Part shown: one piece after another, positions 8,187 to 15,653 of the stretch
Layout of the letters: every line of letters begins with the position of its first letter
How positions within the stretch are numbered: the first letter of the stretch is position 1
Assembly (NCBI GenBank): GCA_027005175.1
Contig: JALTMC010000372.1
Span: 1-18,166 of the forward strand
DNA from: Myxococcales bacterium
GTDB taxonomy: Bacteria; Myxococcota_C; UBA6777
DNA length: 18,166 nt
Direction of reading: 5' to 3'
Program-made: the position numbers and the translations under genes
The notes under the pieces: generated by a model
The model's database searches: none
What the model was told of the DNA's origin: nothing
What the model saw: only the letters and a program-made list of their open reading frames with translations

Positions 8187-8849
8187 TTGAAAACATTGGT
8201 TTTACAATCATCGCTATGGACCCGACTCTTTCACTGGCTGGGAGCATCGACCCTGCTCGTCACAGGCATTTGCATGTATATTTTCTTGTTGTGGCTTCCC
8301 TATGTTGGGGCAACCATGACAGGTTGCCCCAGCATTTGCGACTACGACTCTGACTGCAAAGTGGAGCAGTGTGGAAGCCCCAAAATCGCTGCATCTTGTG
8401 ACTCCGACAATCGAAAATGTACGATGGCGGGTGGTGGGCACACCAACTTCTTTAGCGCGTCAAGTGCCTTTTTGTTGGCTTTTCTTGGCTTGGGCTGGGG
8501 TGTTATTGCAGTATACAAAGGCACCCAGCGCATTGAAGTAGACGATGAGGGGATTCGATTTTTTCAGTGGTTTAAGGATGTTAAGGATATCCCCTGGGAC
8601 ACCTTCCTGGGCATCACCTATCATGGGGTAACAACACGCTTGGGTCGTCCTGCCACCATCTACTCGATCACTGGAGATGCCGGGATCTGCTCCTTTGTCG
8701 TGATGGGCCTACCTCCCAACACCTCGACACGAGAGATGGAGATGGGGGCATTCCTGCTTCTCCATGCCTCCAAAGAACAACATGAGCAAATGCTCGCCCA
8801 AATCAAAAGCCAAACCGACCAAGAGCCTGAGCCCGAACGTGCCTGGTAA
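8187..8849 (+). CDS. Two-TM membrane protein with a cysteine-rich loop and a C-terminal soluble domain
   Basis: Not recognised as a named family. The 220 residues contain a first membrane helix (about 15-40), a polar loop with six cysteines (Cys47, 51, 57, 62, 71, 78; CPSICDYDSDCKVEQC and onward), a second helix (about 90-110) and a cytoplasmic C-terminal domain. That domain begins GTQRIEVDDEGIRFFQWFKDVKDIPWD, a pattern seen in bacterial PH-like membrane proteins. The loop probably faces the periplasm and may form three disulfides or bind metal. The start must be a non-ATG codon: an in-frame TAA lies at 8172-8174, the first ATG is inside helix 1, and AAGGGAG sits about 8 nt before TTG 8187. 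The last codons and stop are duplicated 80 bp downstream. The coding call is strong; the function is unknown. Confidence 0.72.
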   Translation: MKTLVLQSSLWTRLFHWLGASTLLVTGICMYIFLLWLPYVGATMTGCPSICDYDSDCKVEQCGSPKIAASCDSDNRKCTMAGGGHTNFFSASSAFLLAFLGLGWGVIAVYKGTQRIEVDDEGIRFFQWFKDVKDIPWDTFLGITYHGVTTRLGRPATIYSITGDAGICSFVVMGLPPNTSTREMEMGAFLLLHASKEQHEQMLAQIKSQTDQEPEPERAW

Positions 8850-8945
8850 GAAAAAGAACTGCTTAATCAATGAGTTCCTTGCTTGACCACCAACGGCGCG
8901 GTGAACCTGAGCCCGAACGTACCTGGTAAGAGAAAGAGCTGCCGC
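8826..8945. repeat. 80-bp direct duplication of the end of the preceding gene
   Basis: The segment starting at 8826 contains CCTGAGCCCGAACGT, GCCTGG, the TAA stop and a purine-rich tail. It recurs from 8906 with few changes over about 40 nt. The second copy therefore carries a non-functional version of the PEPERAW-stop coding end. Confidence 0.87.
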
Positions 8946-9042
8946 TCGCCATTTCAACCTCTCGTCATTCGCAGAAGCCCTTCTTGGCTAGTCGCTCGCC
9001 ATTTCAACCTTTCGTCATTCGCAGAAGCCCTTCTTGGGTGGT
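8943..9042. repeat. 50-bp direct duplication of the tesB gene end
   Basis: CGCTCGCCATTTCAACCT at 8943-8960 recurs at 8993-9010. Identity, with single changes, runs on through GTCATTCGCAGAAGCCCTT. The right copy is the true tesB 3' end: the minus-strand codons for [10 protein letters not shown] and the TGA at 9004-9006. The left copy is downstream of that stop and non-coding. Confidence 0.9.
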
Positions 9043-9867
9043 GGAAGCCACGAGCTTGCCTTCTCGGGTGAAATACCTTCCACGAACAAGTCCCCGAGCC
9101 CCACTGGCAGAGGGGCTGTCAATGGCATAGAGCAACCAATCATCAAAGCGAAAATCACGATGAAACCACATCGCATGGTCGATGGTGGCCATTTTTAAAC
9201 CAGGCGTCATAAATGAAACACCATGAGGCTGTGTGGCTGTGGGCAAAAAGTTAAAGTCCGACGCATAGGCCAACATGTATTTGTGAACATTGGGATCATC
9301 CGGCAGAGCACCGTTCGTTCGGGTCCATAGATAACGCACAGGCTCGGTGATCTCGGGCATCATAGGGTTGTGCAAGGTCACAGGGCGCATCTCGATCGGC
9401 TTGTCTGTGGTAAACTTCTCGCGCACCGACTCCGGGATAAAGTGCCGGTATTTCCGAGCATATTCAACCTCGGAGAGCAAACCGTCGGGTCCAGGAACAT
9501 CGGGCATTTCGTCTTGGTGCTCAAAGCCTTCTTCGGATCGCTGAAAGGACGCTGTCAGGTAAAAGACAGTCTTCCCATGCTGAATCGCTCTCACTCGGCG
9601 TGTACTAAAACTCTTGCCATCTCGAATATTTTCAGCATCATAAACAATGGGACAAGTCACATCACCAGGTCGTAAGAAATAGCAATGAAACGAATGAACC
9701 AGCCGATCCATCGGAACTGTTTCTTTTGCAGCAAACAGAGCCTGACCAATCACCTGCCCACCAAAGACCACACGAAAGCCAAGATCCTGACTCTGCCCTC
9801 GAAACAAACCTTCCTCTATTTTCTCTAACTCTAACAGTTGTAGAAGCTCTTGTAGTACCTGACTCAT
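9004..9867 (-). CDS. tesB: Acyl-CoA thioesterase II
   Basis: Hydrolyses medium- to long-chain acyl-CoA to free acid and CoA through a double hot-dog fold. From the ATG at 9867 it has 287 residues (E. coli TesB 286). The catalytic residues fall exactly on the E. coli numbering: Asp204 (YASDFNFLP), Thr228 ([12 protein letters not shown]) and Gln278 ([10 protein letters not shown]). Other family segments include [23 protein letters not shown] and [14 protein letters not shown] ribosome site AAGGA (plus 9877-9881) lies 9 nt before the start. The frame is open upstream to 10008, but those 47 codons translate duplicated intergenic DNA. It lies downstream of, and co-oriented with, the sulfatase-like gene, 232 bp away. 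The last ten codons and stop are duplicated just downstream. Confidence 0.97.
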   Translation of the reverse strand: MSQVLQELLQLLELEKIEEGLFRGQSQDLGFRVVFGGQVIGQALFAAKETVPMDRLVHSFHCYFLRPGDVTCPIVYDAENIRDGKSFSTRRVRAIQHGKTVFYLTASFQRSEEGFEHQDEMPDVPGPDGLLSEVEYARKYRHFIPESVREKFTTDKPIEMRPVTLHNPMMPEITEPVRYLWTRTNGALPDDPNVHKYMLAYASDFNFLPTATQPHGVSFMTPGLKMATIDHAMWFHRDFRFDDWLLYAIDSPSASGARGLVRGRYFTREGKLVASTTQEGLLRMTKG

Positions 9868-9888
9868 CACGCAATGTCCTTCTTGTTC

Positions 9889-9997
9889 TTTCCAAAACAG
9901 ATGCCGGGATTTACCTCTCGCAGCCTGGCAAAAGGATATCGAGAGACTTGGGGCTAACGATTTTCCAAAACAGATGCCGGGATTTATCTCTCGCAGC
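9889..9997. repeat. 73-bp direct repeat just upstream of tesB
   Basis: A 36-nt block at 9889-9924, containing CCAAAACAGATGCCGGGATT, recurs at 9962-9997 with a single base change. It fills most of the gap between tesB and the sulfatase-like gene and extends the tesB frame artificially. Confidence 0.9.
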
Positions 9998-10103
9998 AGG
10001 ATGTTCATGAAGGCTCTGGCTCAGAACCCCACGCTCAGACCGAAGCCTCCCATCCATCAAACATCTCACAGCAAGCAGGATATTCATGAAGAATCTGGCT
10101 CAG
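9996..10103. repeat. 79-bp direct duplication of the sulfatase-like gene end
   Basis: A 29-nt block at 9996-10024 (starting GCAGGATGTTCATGAAG) recurs at 10075-10103 with three mismatches. The right copy reaches the minus-strand stop of the sulfatase-like gene (10100-10102); the left copy lies downstream of that stop. Confidence 0.85.
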
Positions 10104-12640
10104 GGAGCCAGCGAAAACTCTGCAACGATAAGACGTTTGTTCCCATCCGTTTGGATCTTGCCAGGAGATCCATGAATGGGCAACCTTCCTTTTCCGGGAG
10201 CCCACAATCCAACATACAGCCGCAAAACTGTACCTGAGCGGTACCGGGAGGGAATTCTGACACGATACGTATCTTGGACAAACTCATCTGGCTTCCAAAG
10301 ATACAGCGGCAACACTCCCTCAACAGGCACATGATCAAGGTTGACAAACTGCTTTTTACCAACAGGTCCCAGATGAAAAAAGAGTCGCCAATGCCTTGGG
10401 ATCCGACGCAACGCTTGAAACACATACGTAATCATAAGCATCCCACCAGGCCGAACTTTCCGGGGCTTCAGGCGACACCCCACCACTCTGACCAAAGAAC
10501 CAAGCTTTGCATCCACCGGGTGGGAAACAAAGGGCTCAGAAAAAGTTCGAGCCTTCTGTTGTAGGTGCTGAAAACGAGTACGATACACTTGCACCACCCG
10601 CTCACGCCACCACAACATCTCTCGCATCAAGATAGGCTGTAACGCTGTGGGTCGCAAATCCTTGTCCTTGTGATACGGATCTCGACCTTTTATAGCCGGC
10701 CTCTGAATGAATGATGCCTGTTCAAAAAAGTAGATCGATTCCCGAACCTTCGACAACATCGCAAGACACTTTTGCTCTTTGGCACAAGACATCATCAAAC
10801 GACGATCTTTTGCAACGGGCCGCAACAACGTCTTCCCAGAAAAGATAGCACCAACGGGTGTCATTTGAAGAATATCAAACACAGTGGGTAGCAAATCGAT
10901 GTGCTGTCGAAGCCCTTGAATGATTCGTGGTGTCGAGAGTCGCTTGGGATGATAGAGAACCGTGGAAACCCTTAATTCTTTGGGGGAGAAGTCAGACTTT
11001 TGTTGCCCTTTTCTACTTGGCGTTTGTTGCCCTTTCCTACGAAGGTATGGAAGCTTCTCAGCAGTCCCCACAAAGATCCATAGCGTGGAGGAGAGCAACT
11101 TACGACGCTTTATCTCTCGGAAGAGTCGGGAGAGAAAGAGGTCTTGCACTCGCAAGGCATTCAAATAACGCCTCGTCGCACGCCCTTTATAACGGGGGAA
11201 TCGCTGCTGGGGAAAACCGGGTGGAAGCTCGCTCTCGGGGTGTGGGGTTCGTGTTTTGATGGTAAGGAAAAATGGCACACCTTTTTGGTGAATACGATCC
11301 ACCCAAGACAACACAGGCTGAAGCATAACCATCTCATCCGACAAGCTTTTGTGATTCATAGAATCACCGTGAAGAGGGTAGTCTTCCACACCTCGAAATT
11401 GTTCAAAGCCGAGGTTATAGATCAGCGACTCCAAGGCATATTCGTACACAGAGGAGGATTGAAAAAATGCTGTTTTATAGCCAACTGTGCGCAACAAGGC
11501 TGGCAAACAGAGACCAGGAACAGCAAGGCGCAGCACACCTATTTGTGGGTATGTGCCACACAAGATCGGGATATAAGATTGCAGGGAAGAAGGAACCACA
11601 GGGTACATTTCCTTGACCCACAACCCTTTTGAAGTCAGACGAGCCAGAAATGGTGTGGTCCAGAGTTCGTTGTCTTCCACAGTGGTCTCTTTGCCAAACG
11701 TCGACTCCATCACCACAAGAACAACATTCAACAGAGGACGTTTTGACGTCCTGACCAATTTCACATGCTGCACATCAAACAGAGGCTGAGTCGCAACAGG
11801 CAAGCTTGGCTTCTCCCCATCCTGTGCCCACAGTTGACGAGAAAGATTCAACCATGTGCTTGAATACAGGCGCACCGTTTGAGCTTCAGGAAAAACGGAA
11901 GGAGGAACAACAACCACAAACAACAACCCCATAGCCCCCCATCGCCAGAACCCAAAGAGAGCGAAAGCTCTCCTATCAGAAGGATCTTCTGAAGGGGTCT
12001 GCAACCATTTCCGAACCGAGGGCAGAAGAGACAGAATCAGCGGCAATGCCAAGAGAACCAAAGGAAGAAGAGTAAGTAGCTTCCAAAACATGGAGACCCC
12101 TGGAAAAGCAGAGTGCCACCCCTCCTCGATCCATGTTCGCCAGAGCCAACTCATCAAAGACAGATCACTTAAAGAGTTGGTCCGTAAAAAGCAGAGATGC
12201 TCCCACATCGTAAGCAAGAGCAGTGTGCCTCCAGAAAGATACAACAAGCCGAAACCCAAGGGTGTTCTTCGTACTTTCGGAAGAGAGGAGAACCAGGCAA
12301 GGCCGGATGCCACACACAGCCACACCAGCAGCTCCCAGCGCAATCCTTCGTAGAGCATAGCCAGGGAGGGAACTCCACCGGCGACGATATGAAGTTTCCA
12401 CACCTTTGCAACGCTAAGTACCAACAAGGGCACTCCCAGCAGACAGATCCAGTGCAAGACCAGCAACTTTCGCTGGGAACGTTGGGACTGATTCAAAGTG
12501 GTCATCACAGGAAAAATGGCCCTCACCAAGTGGACAGCCCACCCCAGAAGGCAGGCTTGAACATACAGAATACATTCTTTCGAACACAGCCTAGCCGATC
12601 GAGAAGAGATTCTGCAACCTTTTCGAGCAATCGAGTTCAT
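10100..12640 (-). CDS. LtaS/MdoB-like sulfatase-superfamily membrane protein, probably missing metal ligands
   Basis: 846 residues. Hydrophobic segments at roughly 59-80, 103-120, 128-147, 184-206 and 234-250 precede an alkaline-phosphatase-fold domain (about 303-600), then a C-terminal beta-rich extension. Core signatures are NVVLVVMESTFGKE (Glu312, metal ligand), TTPFLARLTSKGLWVKEMYPVVPSS (candidate nucleophile Ser351/352), YIPILCGTYP and QHIDLLPTVFDIL (580-591). Family members such as LtaS and MdoB transfer phosphoglycerol to periplasmic or envelope polymers. Here the usual TGDHG-type Asp-His metal pair reads FVGTAEK (523-529), followed by an in-frame 8-residue duplication (RKGQQTPS/RKGQQKSD). 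This may be a non-catalytic or altered enzyme. Met1 (12640) and Met46 (12505) are both possible starts; neither has a clear ribosome site. Stop-proximal DNA is duplicated downstream. Confidence 0.82.
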   Translation of the reverse strand: MNSIARKGCRISSRSARLCSKECILYVQACLLGWAVHLVRAIFPVMTTLNQSQRSQRKLLVLHWICLLGVPLLVLSVAKVWKLHIVAGGVPSLAMLYEGLRWELLVWLCVASGLAWFSSLPKVRRTPLGFGLLYLSGGTLLLLTMWEHLCFLRTNSLSDLSLMSWLWRTWIEEGWHSAFPGVSMFWKLLTLLPLVLLALPLILSLLPSVRKWLQTPSEDPSDRRAFALFGFWRWGAMGLLFVVVVPPSVFPEAQTVRLYSSTWLNLSRQLWAQDGEKPSLPVATQPLFDVQHVKLVRTSKRPLLNVVLVVMESTFGKETTVEDNELWTTPFLARLTSKGLWVKEMYPVVPSSLQSYIPILCGTYPQIGVLRLAVPGLCLPALLRTVGYKTAFFQSSSVYEYALESLIYNLGFEQFRGVEDYPLHGDSMNHKSLSDEMVMLQPVLSWVDRIHQKGVPFFLTIKTRTPHPESELPPGFPQQRFPRYKGRATRRYLNALRVQDLFLSRLFREIKRRKLLSSTLWIFVGTAEKLPYLRRKGQQTPSRKGQQKSDFSPKELRVSTVLYHPKRLSTPRIIQGLRQHIDLLPTVFDILQMTPVGAIFSGKTLLRPVAKDRRLMMSCAKEQKCLAMLSKVRESIYFFEQASFIQRPAIKGRDPYHKDKDLRPTALQPILMREMLWWRERVVQVYRTRFQHLQQKARTFSEPFVSHPVDAKLGSLVRVVGCRLKPRKVRPGGMLMITYVFQALRRIPRHWRLFFHLGPVGKKQFVNLDHVPVEGVLPLYLWKPDEFVQDTYRVRIPSRYRSGTVLRLYVGLWAPGKGRLPIHGSPGKIQTDGNKRLIVAEFSLAP
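10999..11040. repeat. 24-bp in-frame duplication inside the sulfatase-like gene
   Basis: TGTTGCCCTT at 11001-11010 recurs at 11025-11034, with flanking similarity. The period is 24 bp (8 codons), giving RKGQQTPS then RKGQQKSD in the protein. It directly follows the place where the Asp-His metal pair would be expected. Confidence 0.8.
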
Positions 12641-12663
12641 CGCATCGAAGGACTTGTATTCTC

Positions 12664-12695
12664 ACGGAGGCCATGCTATGTTTCCGCCGTTTTTT
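12664..12695 (+). terminator. Terminator-like hairpin in the divergent gap upstream of the yfgM-like gene
   Basis: ACGGAGG (12664-12670) and CCGCCGT (12684-12690) can pair over seven positions with one A-G mismatch, followed by six T. No plus-strand gene ends here, so it could stop antisense or leader transcription ahead of the yfgM-like gene, or be a hairpin in the sulfatase-like leader. The rest of the gap 12641-12766 is AT-rich with no clear promoter; TAGAAT at 12745-12750 is a possible -10 without a good -35. Confidence 0.28.
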
Positions 12696-12766
12696 AGTAA
12701 GTAATTTTGTAAAAGGTATTCTATAGATAGAGACAACCGTAGAGTAGAATAGAAAAGAGGCTTATT

Positions 12767-13576
12767 GTGGTAAAGATAGCGAAGAAAAAGAAGAAGAGCA
12801 CCAAACTCACTCGTTCGGAGATGAAAGGGCCTGATCAGTTTCAGGAAGCATCGAGCAAAGGTGCAGAATGGCTGAGTGAAAATCGAGTTCGAGTGGCTGC
12901 CATCAGTGCTGCGATCTTTGTCCTGGCATTGGGAGTGTACCTGTTCAACGTCATGAGCAACAGCGCAGCATACTCTGTAACAACCCAACTCACAAAAACT
13001 CTTAAAGTTATCGAAGGGAAAGTTGACGCCAAAAAGAAAAGCGACAACAGCAACAATACTTCAAGTACGGATGAGACAAAAACATACAAGAGTGCCAAAG
13101 CGAAGTATGAAGCGGCCACCAAAGTAATATCCAAACAACTCAAGAGCCACTCCCGGGCCAAAGCATCCGCTTTTCTGCAATTGTTTTTGGCCAACAGTCA
13201 GTACCGTTTGGGTCAATACAAGAAAGCGATTGCCAGCTACAAAAAGTTTCTAGCGAGATTGAATCCCAAAGATCCCATTTACATCATGGGAGTGGGTGGA
13301 TTGCTTCGCGCAGCCGAGGCAGCCAAACAAGACAAAGAAGGCATTGATGCCATAACAACCTTTTTGAGCAAGGGTGCCAAAGCTTACCGCCCCCTCATGG
13401 TGATGCGTCTGGCTGAATACTACGAGCGCAAGAAAGGTTATAAGAGTGCTCGCAAGTACTACAAACAGTTGGCGGAGACCAAGTCCCTTCAAGCACTGGC
13501 TGGAACAAAGAAGCTCTCTGTCACCATGACCCAACTACAGACACAAGCCAAACGTCGTTTGGCACTTCTCCCCTAA
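12767..13576 (+). CDS. YfgM-like single-pass membrane protein with tetratricopeptide-type helices
   Basis: 269 residues: a Lys-rich cytoplasmic N-terminus (VKIAKKKKKSTK), one membrane helix at about 41-63, a low-complexity Ser/Asn/Thr linker (about 90-105) and a helical-repeat domain. That domain contains TPR-like units such as AFLQLFLANSQYRLGQYKKAIASYKKFL and RLAEYYERKKGYKSARKYYKQLAE. This matches YfgM, which associates with SecYEG and hands secreted proteins to periplasmic chaperones. YfgM lies directly before bamB in E. coli, as here. The start is a GTG at 12767 with AAGAGG six bases upstream. The bamB-like gene follows within about 40 bp, so the two are probably co-transcribed. The repeat region is divergent, so the family call rests on architecture plus synteny. 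Confidence 0.75.
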   Translation: MVKIAKKKKKSTKLTRSEMKGPDQFQEASSKGAEWLSENRVRVAAISAAIFVLALGVYLFNVMSNSAAYSVTTQLTKTLKVIEGKVDAKKKSDNSNNTSSTDETKTYKSAKAKYEAATKVISKQLKSHSRAKASAFLQLFLANSQYRLGQYKKAIASYKKFLARLNPKDPIYIMGVGGLLRAAEAAKQDKEGIDAITTFLSKGAKAYRPLMVMRLAEYYERKKGYKSARKYYKQLAETKSLQALAGTKKLSVTMTQLQTQAKRRLALLP

Positions 13577-13617
13577 CCCAACATTTCATGACAGGCTCAA
13601 GTGTGAAACACCCCAAC

Positions 13618-14877
13618 ATGAGACAATTTAAACCTGTTCGAGTTATTGCTTCCCTTCTCGGACTGAGCTTCCTTGTCACAGTACTCAGTGGAGCCGCTAG
13701 CTGTGATCCCAAAAAGTGGGATCACAGCGACATTATGGGTAGCGGCGCTTTGCGCACCAACCATCAACTTATTGTGTTACCCGTCTGGCGGCGAGGTGTG
13801 AACCCCGATCATCGATACAACCCACTCACCTGGAAGTTGAGCCCCGAAGAAACGTCAACTCCGGTGATTGATGAAGTCTTTGACCTTGTATGCGTCGGAA
13901 GCGAGCGACAACGCATGAGCTGTCTCAGTATGAAAACAGGAAAGCACCTGTTGTCCGTAAAAACCCAAGGTCGTGTCTTGGCAGCTCCGATCATCCATGA
14001 ACGAACGCTCTATGTTGGCACAACCAGCGGTGTTTTCTATGCTTTGTCACTGACAAAGAAAGAAGACAAAAGCAAACGACAGAGTCGGCTGGTTGCCAAA
14101 CTCAAGTGGAAGTACTCTGCTGATGGAGAGATCTTATCTCGCGCTGCCATCCTCCCCCCCTCCCAAGGGAAGCCCAGCTTGGTGATTTTCACAACAAGCA
14201 ACAACAAGATCACAGCCCTGCGTATCGACACAGGAAAGTGGGTGTGGCAACAGCGACACGATCCTCCCAACCGCCTCTCGATTCGTGGGCAGGCACCTCC
14301 CGTGATCCACGAATCGAGTGTCTATACCGGCTACTCTGATGGAACCGTTGCTGCCTACAAAGCAAACAATGGAAAGCTGTTGTGGAAACAATCCATCAAA
14401 GAGAATGATCGCTTTGCAGATGTGGATACCGCTCCCACGATCCACGAACACAAGATGTATGTCTCTTCCTACAGTGGACAGGTGAACTGCCTCCGTTTGA
14501 AAGATGGAAATGTCCTTTGGAAGTACAAACTGCGGGGAGCCACCCGAGTTGAAGTCCGTGACAGCGACCTGTTTGTCGGCAGCAGCAACGGCACAATCGT
14601 TGCGTTGAATGCTGAAAATGGAAAACAACGCTGGAAAAAACGATTCCGCAAAGCGGGCTCTTTTGCGGCTCCTGTCTCGGATGATCAAAATCTTTATGTC
14701 TCTTCCACCAAACAAGGGATTTACATCCTTCGTCCTGATGATGGACATCTGATCCAAACCGTCAACTACCAAGTAGGCTTCGGTGAACCTATTGTTCATG
14801 CACGGACCCTTTATGCACTCGCTTACAACAGCTTGCTCTACTCCTTCACTATCAGAGAACGGGCTGGAGCCCGCTAA
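13618..14877 (+). CDS. bamB: BamB-like PQQ-repeat beta-propeller lipoprotein
   Basis: 419 residues from the ATG at 13618. An N-terminal signal (MRQFKPVRVIASLLGLSFLV) is followed by SGAASC, a permissive lipobox, then repeated propeller blades of PQQ type: LYVGTTSGVFYALSL, VYTGYSDGTVAAYKANNGKLLWKQ, MYVSSYSGQVNCLRLKDGNVLWKY, LFVGSSNGTIVALNAENGKQRWKK and LYVSSTKQGIYILRPDDG. This is the layout of BamB, the outer-membrane lipoprotein that assists BamA in barrel assembly (E. coli 392 residues). Placement directly after a YfgM-like gene supports the role. The frame also has an ATG at 13588 and a GTG at 13603, and no start has a clear ribosome site, so translation may be coupled to the upstream gene. 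A perfect 12-bp hairpin lies inside the coding region right after the lipobox. Other PQQ-propeller proteins are possible. Confidence 0.8.
   Translation: MRQFKPVRVIASLLGLSFLVTVLSGAASCDPKKWDHSDIMGSGALRTNHQLIVLPVWRRGVNPDHRYNPLTWKLSPEETSTPVIDEVFDLVCVGSERQRMSCLSMKTGKHLLSVKTQGRVLAAPIIHERTLYVGTTSGVFYALSLTKKEDKSKRQSRLVAKLKWKYSADGEILSRAAILPPSQGKPSLVIFTTSNNKITALRIDTGKWVWQQRHDPPNRLSIRGQAPPVIHESSVYTGYSDGTVAAYKANNGKLLWKQSIKENDRFADVDTAPTIHEHKMYVSSYSGQVNCLRLKDGNVLWKYKLRGATRVEVRDSDLFVGSSNGTIVALNAENGKQRWKKRFRKAGSFAAPVSDDQNLYVSSTKQGIYILRPDDGHLIQTVNYQVGFGEPIVHARTLYALAYNSLLYSFTIRERAGAR
13700..13728. promoter_or_regulatory. Perfect 12-bp inverted repeat within the 5' end of the bamB-like gene
   Basis: GCTGTGATCCCA (13700-13711), a 5-nt loop AAAAG, and TGGGATCACAGC (13717-13728) pair without mismatch. 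The hairpin covers the codons around the lipobox Cys (CDPKKWDHSD). No T-run follows, so it is not a classical terminator. An ATG lies seven bases beyond it at 13735. It could be an mRNA structure, a protein-binding palindrome or a relic of a mobile element. Confidence 0.7.
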
Positions 14878-14990
14878 GTGCCCCACTCCTTCACACTCAG
14901 AAAACAAGCTAAAACGAGCTCAATACACGACTTCCCCACACTCAGAAAACGGGCTGAAACTCGCTCAATACACAACTTCCCCACGGCTGT
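14841..14990. repeat. 45-bp tandem repeat of the bamB gene end (three copies and a partial fourth)
   Basis: Copies start at 14841, 14886 and 14931, and a partial one at 14976. Each opens with a version of CTCCTTCACACTCAGAAAAC. The first copy is the last twelve bamB codons plus its TAA (14875-14877); the others are downstream, diverged and non-coding. The 45-bp period equals 15 codons. Confidence 0.85.
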
Positions 14991-14994
14991 TCTC

Positions 14995-15133
14995 ACAGAA
15001 AAAGCGAGCACTCTCTGTTATTTTTTCGACTCTTTCACTCTTCTACGGTTGTTTTCACAGAAAAAGCGAGCACTCTCTGTTATTTTTTCGACTCTTTCAC
15101 CCTTCTACGGTTGTTTTCACAGAAAGAGTAAGC
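14995..15133. repeat. 62-bp tandem repeat upstream of the JAMM gene (two full copies, one partial)
   Basis: Copies start at 14995, 15057 and 15119 and begin ACAGAAAAAGCGAGCACTCT. The two full copies are almost identical, so this is the youngest-looking repeat in the window. Each holds a T-rich run (TATTTTTTCG). Together with the 45-bp array it fills the 294-bp gap 14878-15171, which has no gene. Confidence 0.93.
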
Positions 15134-15171
15134 TTTTTGCACTCCTTACCTTATTGATGATTTGACTTACG

Positions 15172-15612
15172 ATGTATCAACCCTGCTCCCATTTACCACC
15201 CCAGGAAGTACAAGACGCGATTGCCATGCATGCAGTGGAGGGTTATCCACAAGAGGTCTGTGGTGCATGGTCCTTACAAGAGGATGGAAGCTGGAAGGTA
15301 CATCGCTGGACCAACACGTTGCCACCCAAGCAAGCTCACCATCGTTTTGTAGCAGACCCGTTGGAGGTGCTCTCTCTTCTGAAAGCCGAAGATCAGGGGA
15401 GTTTGTCCTTGGAAGGCTTCTATCACTCTCATCCAGACGCCCCTCCTTTTCTATCCAACGAAGACCTCCGACAGTTCCTTCATCACCAAAGACCCCTCTA
15501 TCCAAAACAAGCTCTTTTAGTGGTAGGGGTTAAGCCGCAAGGTCGGATCACGTGGGGGATCTATCGATGGCTCCCTTCCACACCCCTTGCACACGATCGC
15601 AAGCCACGATAG
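15172..15612 (+). CDS. JAMM/MPN+ zinc metallopeptidase (stand-alone)
   Basis: 146 residues. The JAMM motif H-x-H-x7-S-x2-D is complete: His85, His87, Ser95 and Asp98 in GFYHSHPDAPPFLSNEDL. The catalytic glutamate is Glu28 in YPQEVCGAW. Known bacterial relatives such as Mec and QbsD cut at the C-terminal Gly-Gly of ThiS/MoaD-like sulfur carriers, often for cysteine or thiamine-type sulfur metabolism. No such carrier gene is visible here, so the substrate is unknown. The ATG at 15172 is the first possible start, because an in-frame TGA lies just upstream (15163-15165); the ribosome site is weak. The kinase frame begins about 40 bp downstream. An overlapping frame (15162-15533) lacks these motifs and is a shadow. 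Confidence 0.9.
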   Translation: MYQPCSHLPPQEVQDAIAMHAVEGYPQEVCGAWSLQEDGSWKVHRWTNTLPPKQAHHRFVADPLEVLSLLKAEDQGSLSLEGFYHSHPDAPPFLSNEDLRQFLHHQRPLYPKQALLVVGVKPQGRITWGIYRWLPSTPLAHDRKPR

Positions 15613-15626
15613 AATCACCATCGTGG
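15604..15626. promoter_or_regulatory. Small hairpin at the JAMM gene stop codon
   Basis: CCACGAT (15604-15610) and ATCGTGG (15620-15626) form a 7-bp stem with a 9-nt loop across the TAG at 15610-15612. No T-tract follows, so factor-independent termination is unlikely. It could shape the mRNA between the JAMM gene and the kinase gene. Confidence 0.35.
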
Positions 15627-15653
15627 AGTTGATTCTTCGCCAGTAACAAGGTT

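Noticed and set aside
8051-8353. A 100-codon plus-strand frame before and into the membrane protein gene
   Set aside because: It overlaps the start of the better-supported gene in another frame and shows no domain, helix pattern or motif.
15162-15533. A 123-codon plus-strand frame
   Set aside because: It overlaps the JAMM gene in another frame and lacks any motif; the JAMM frame carries all catalytic residues.
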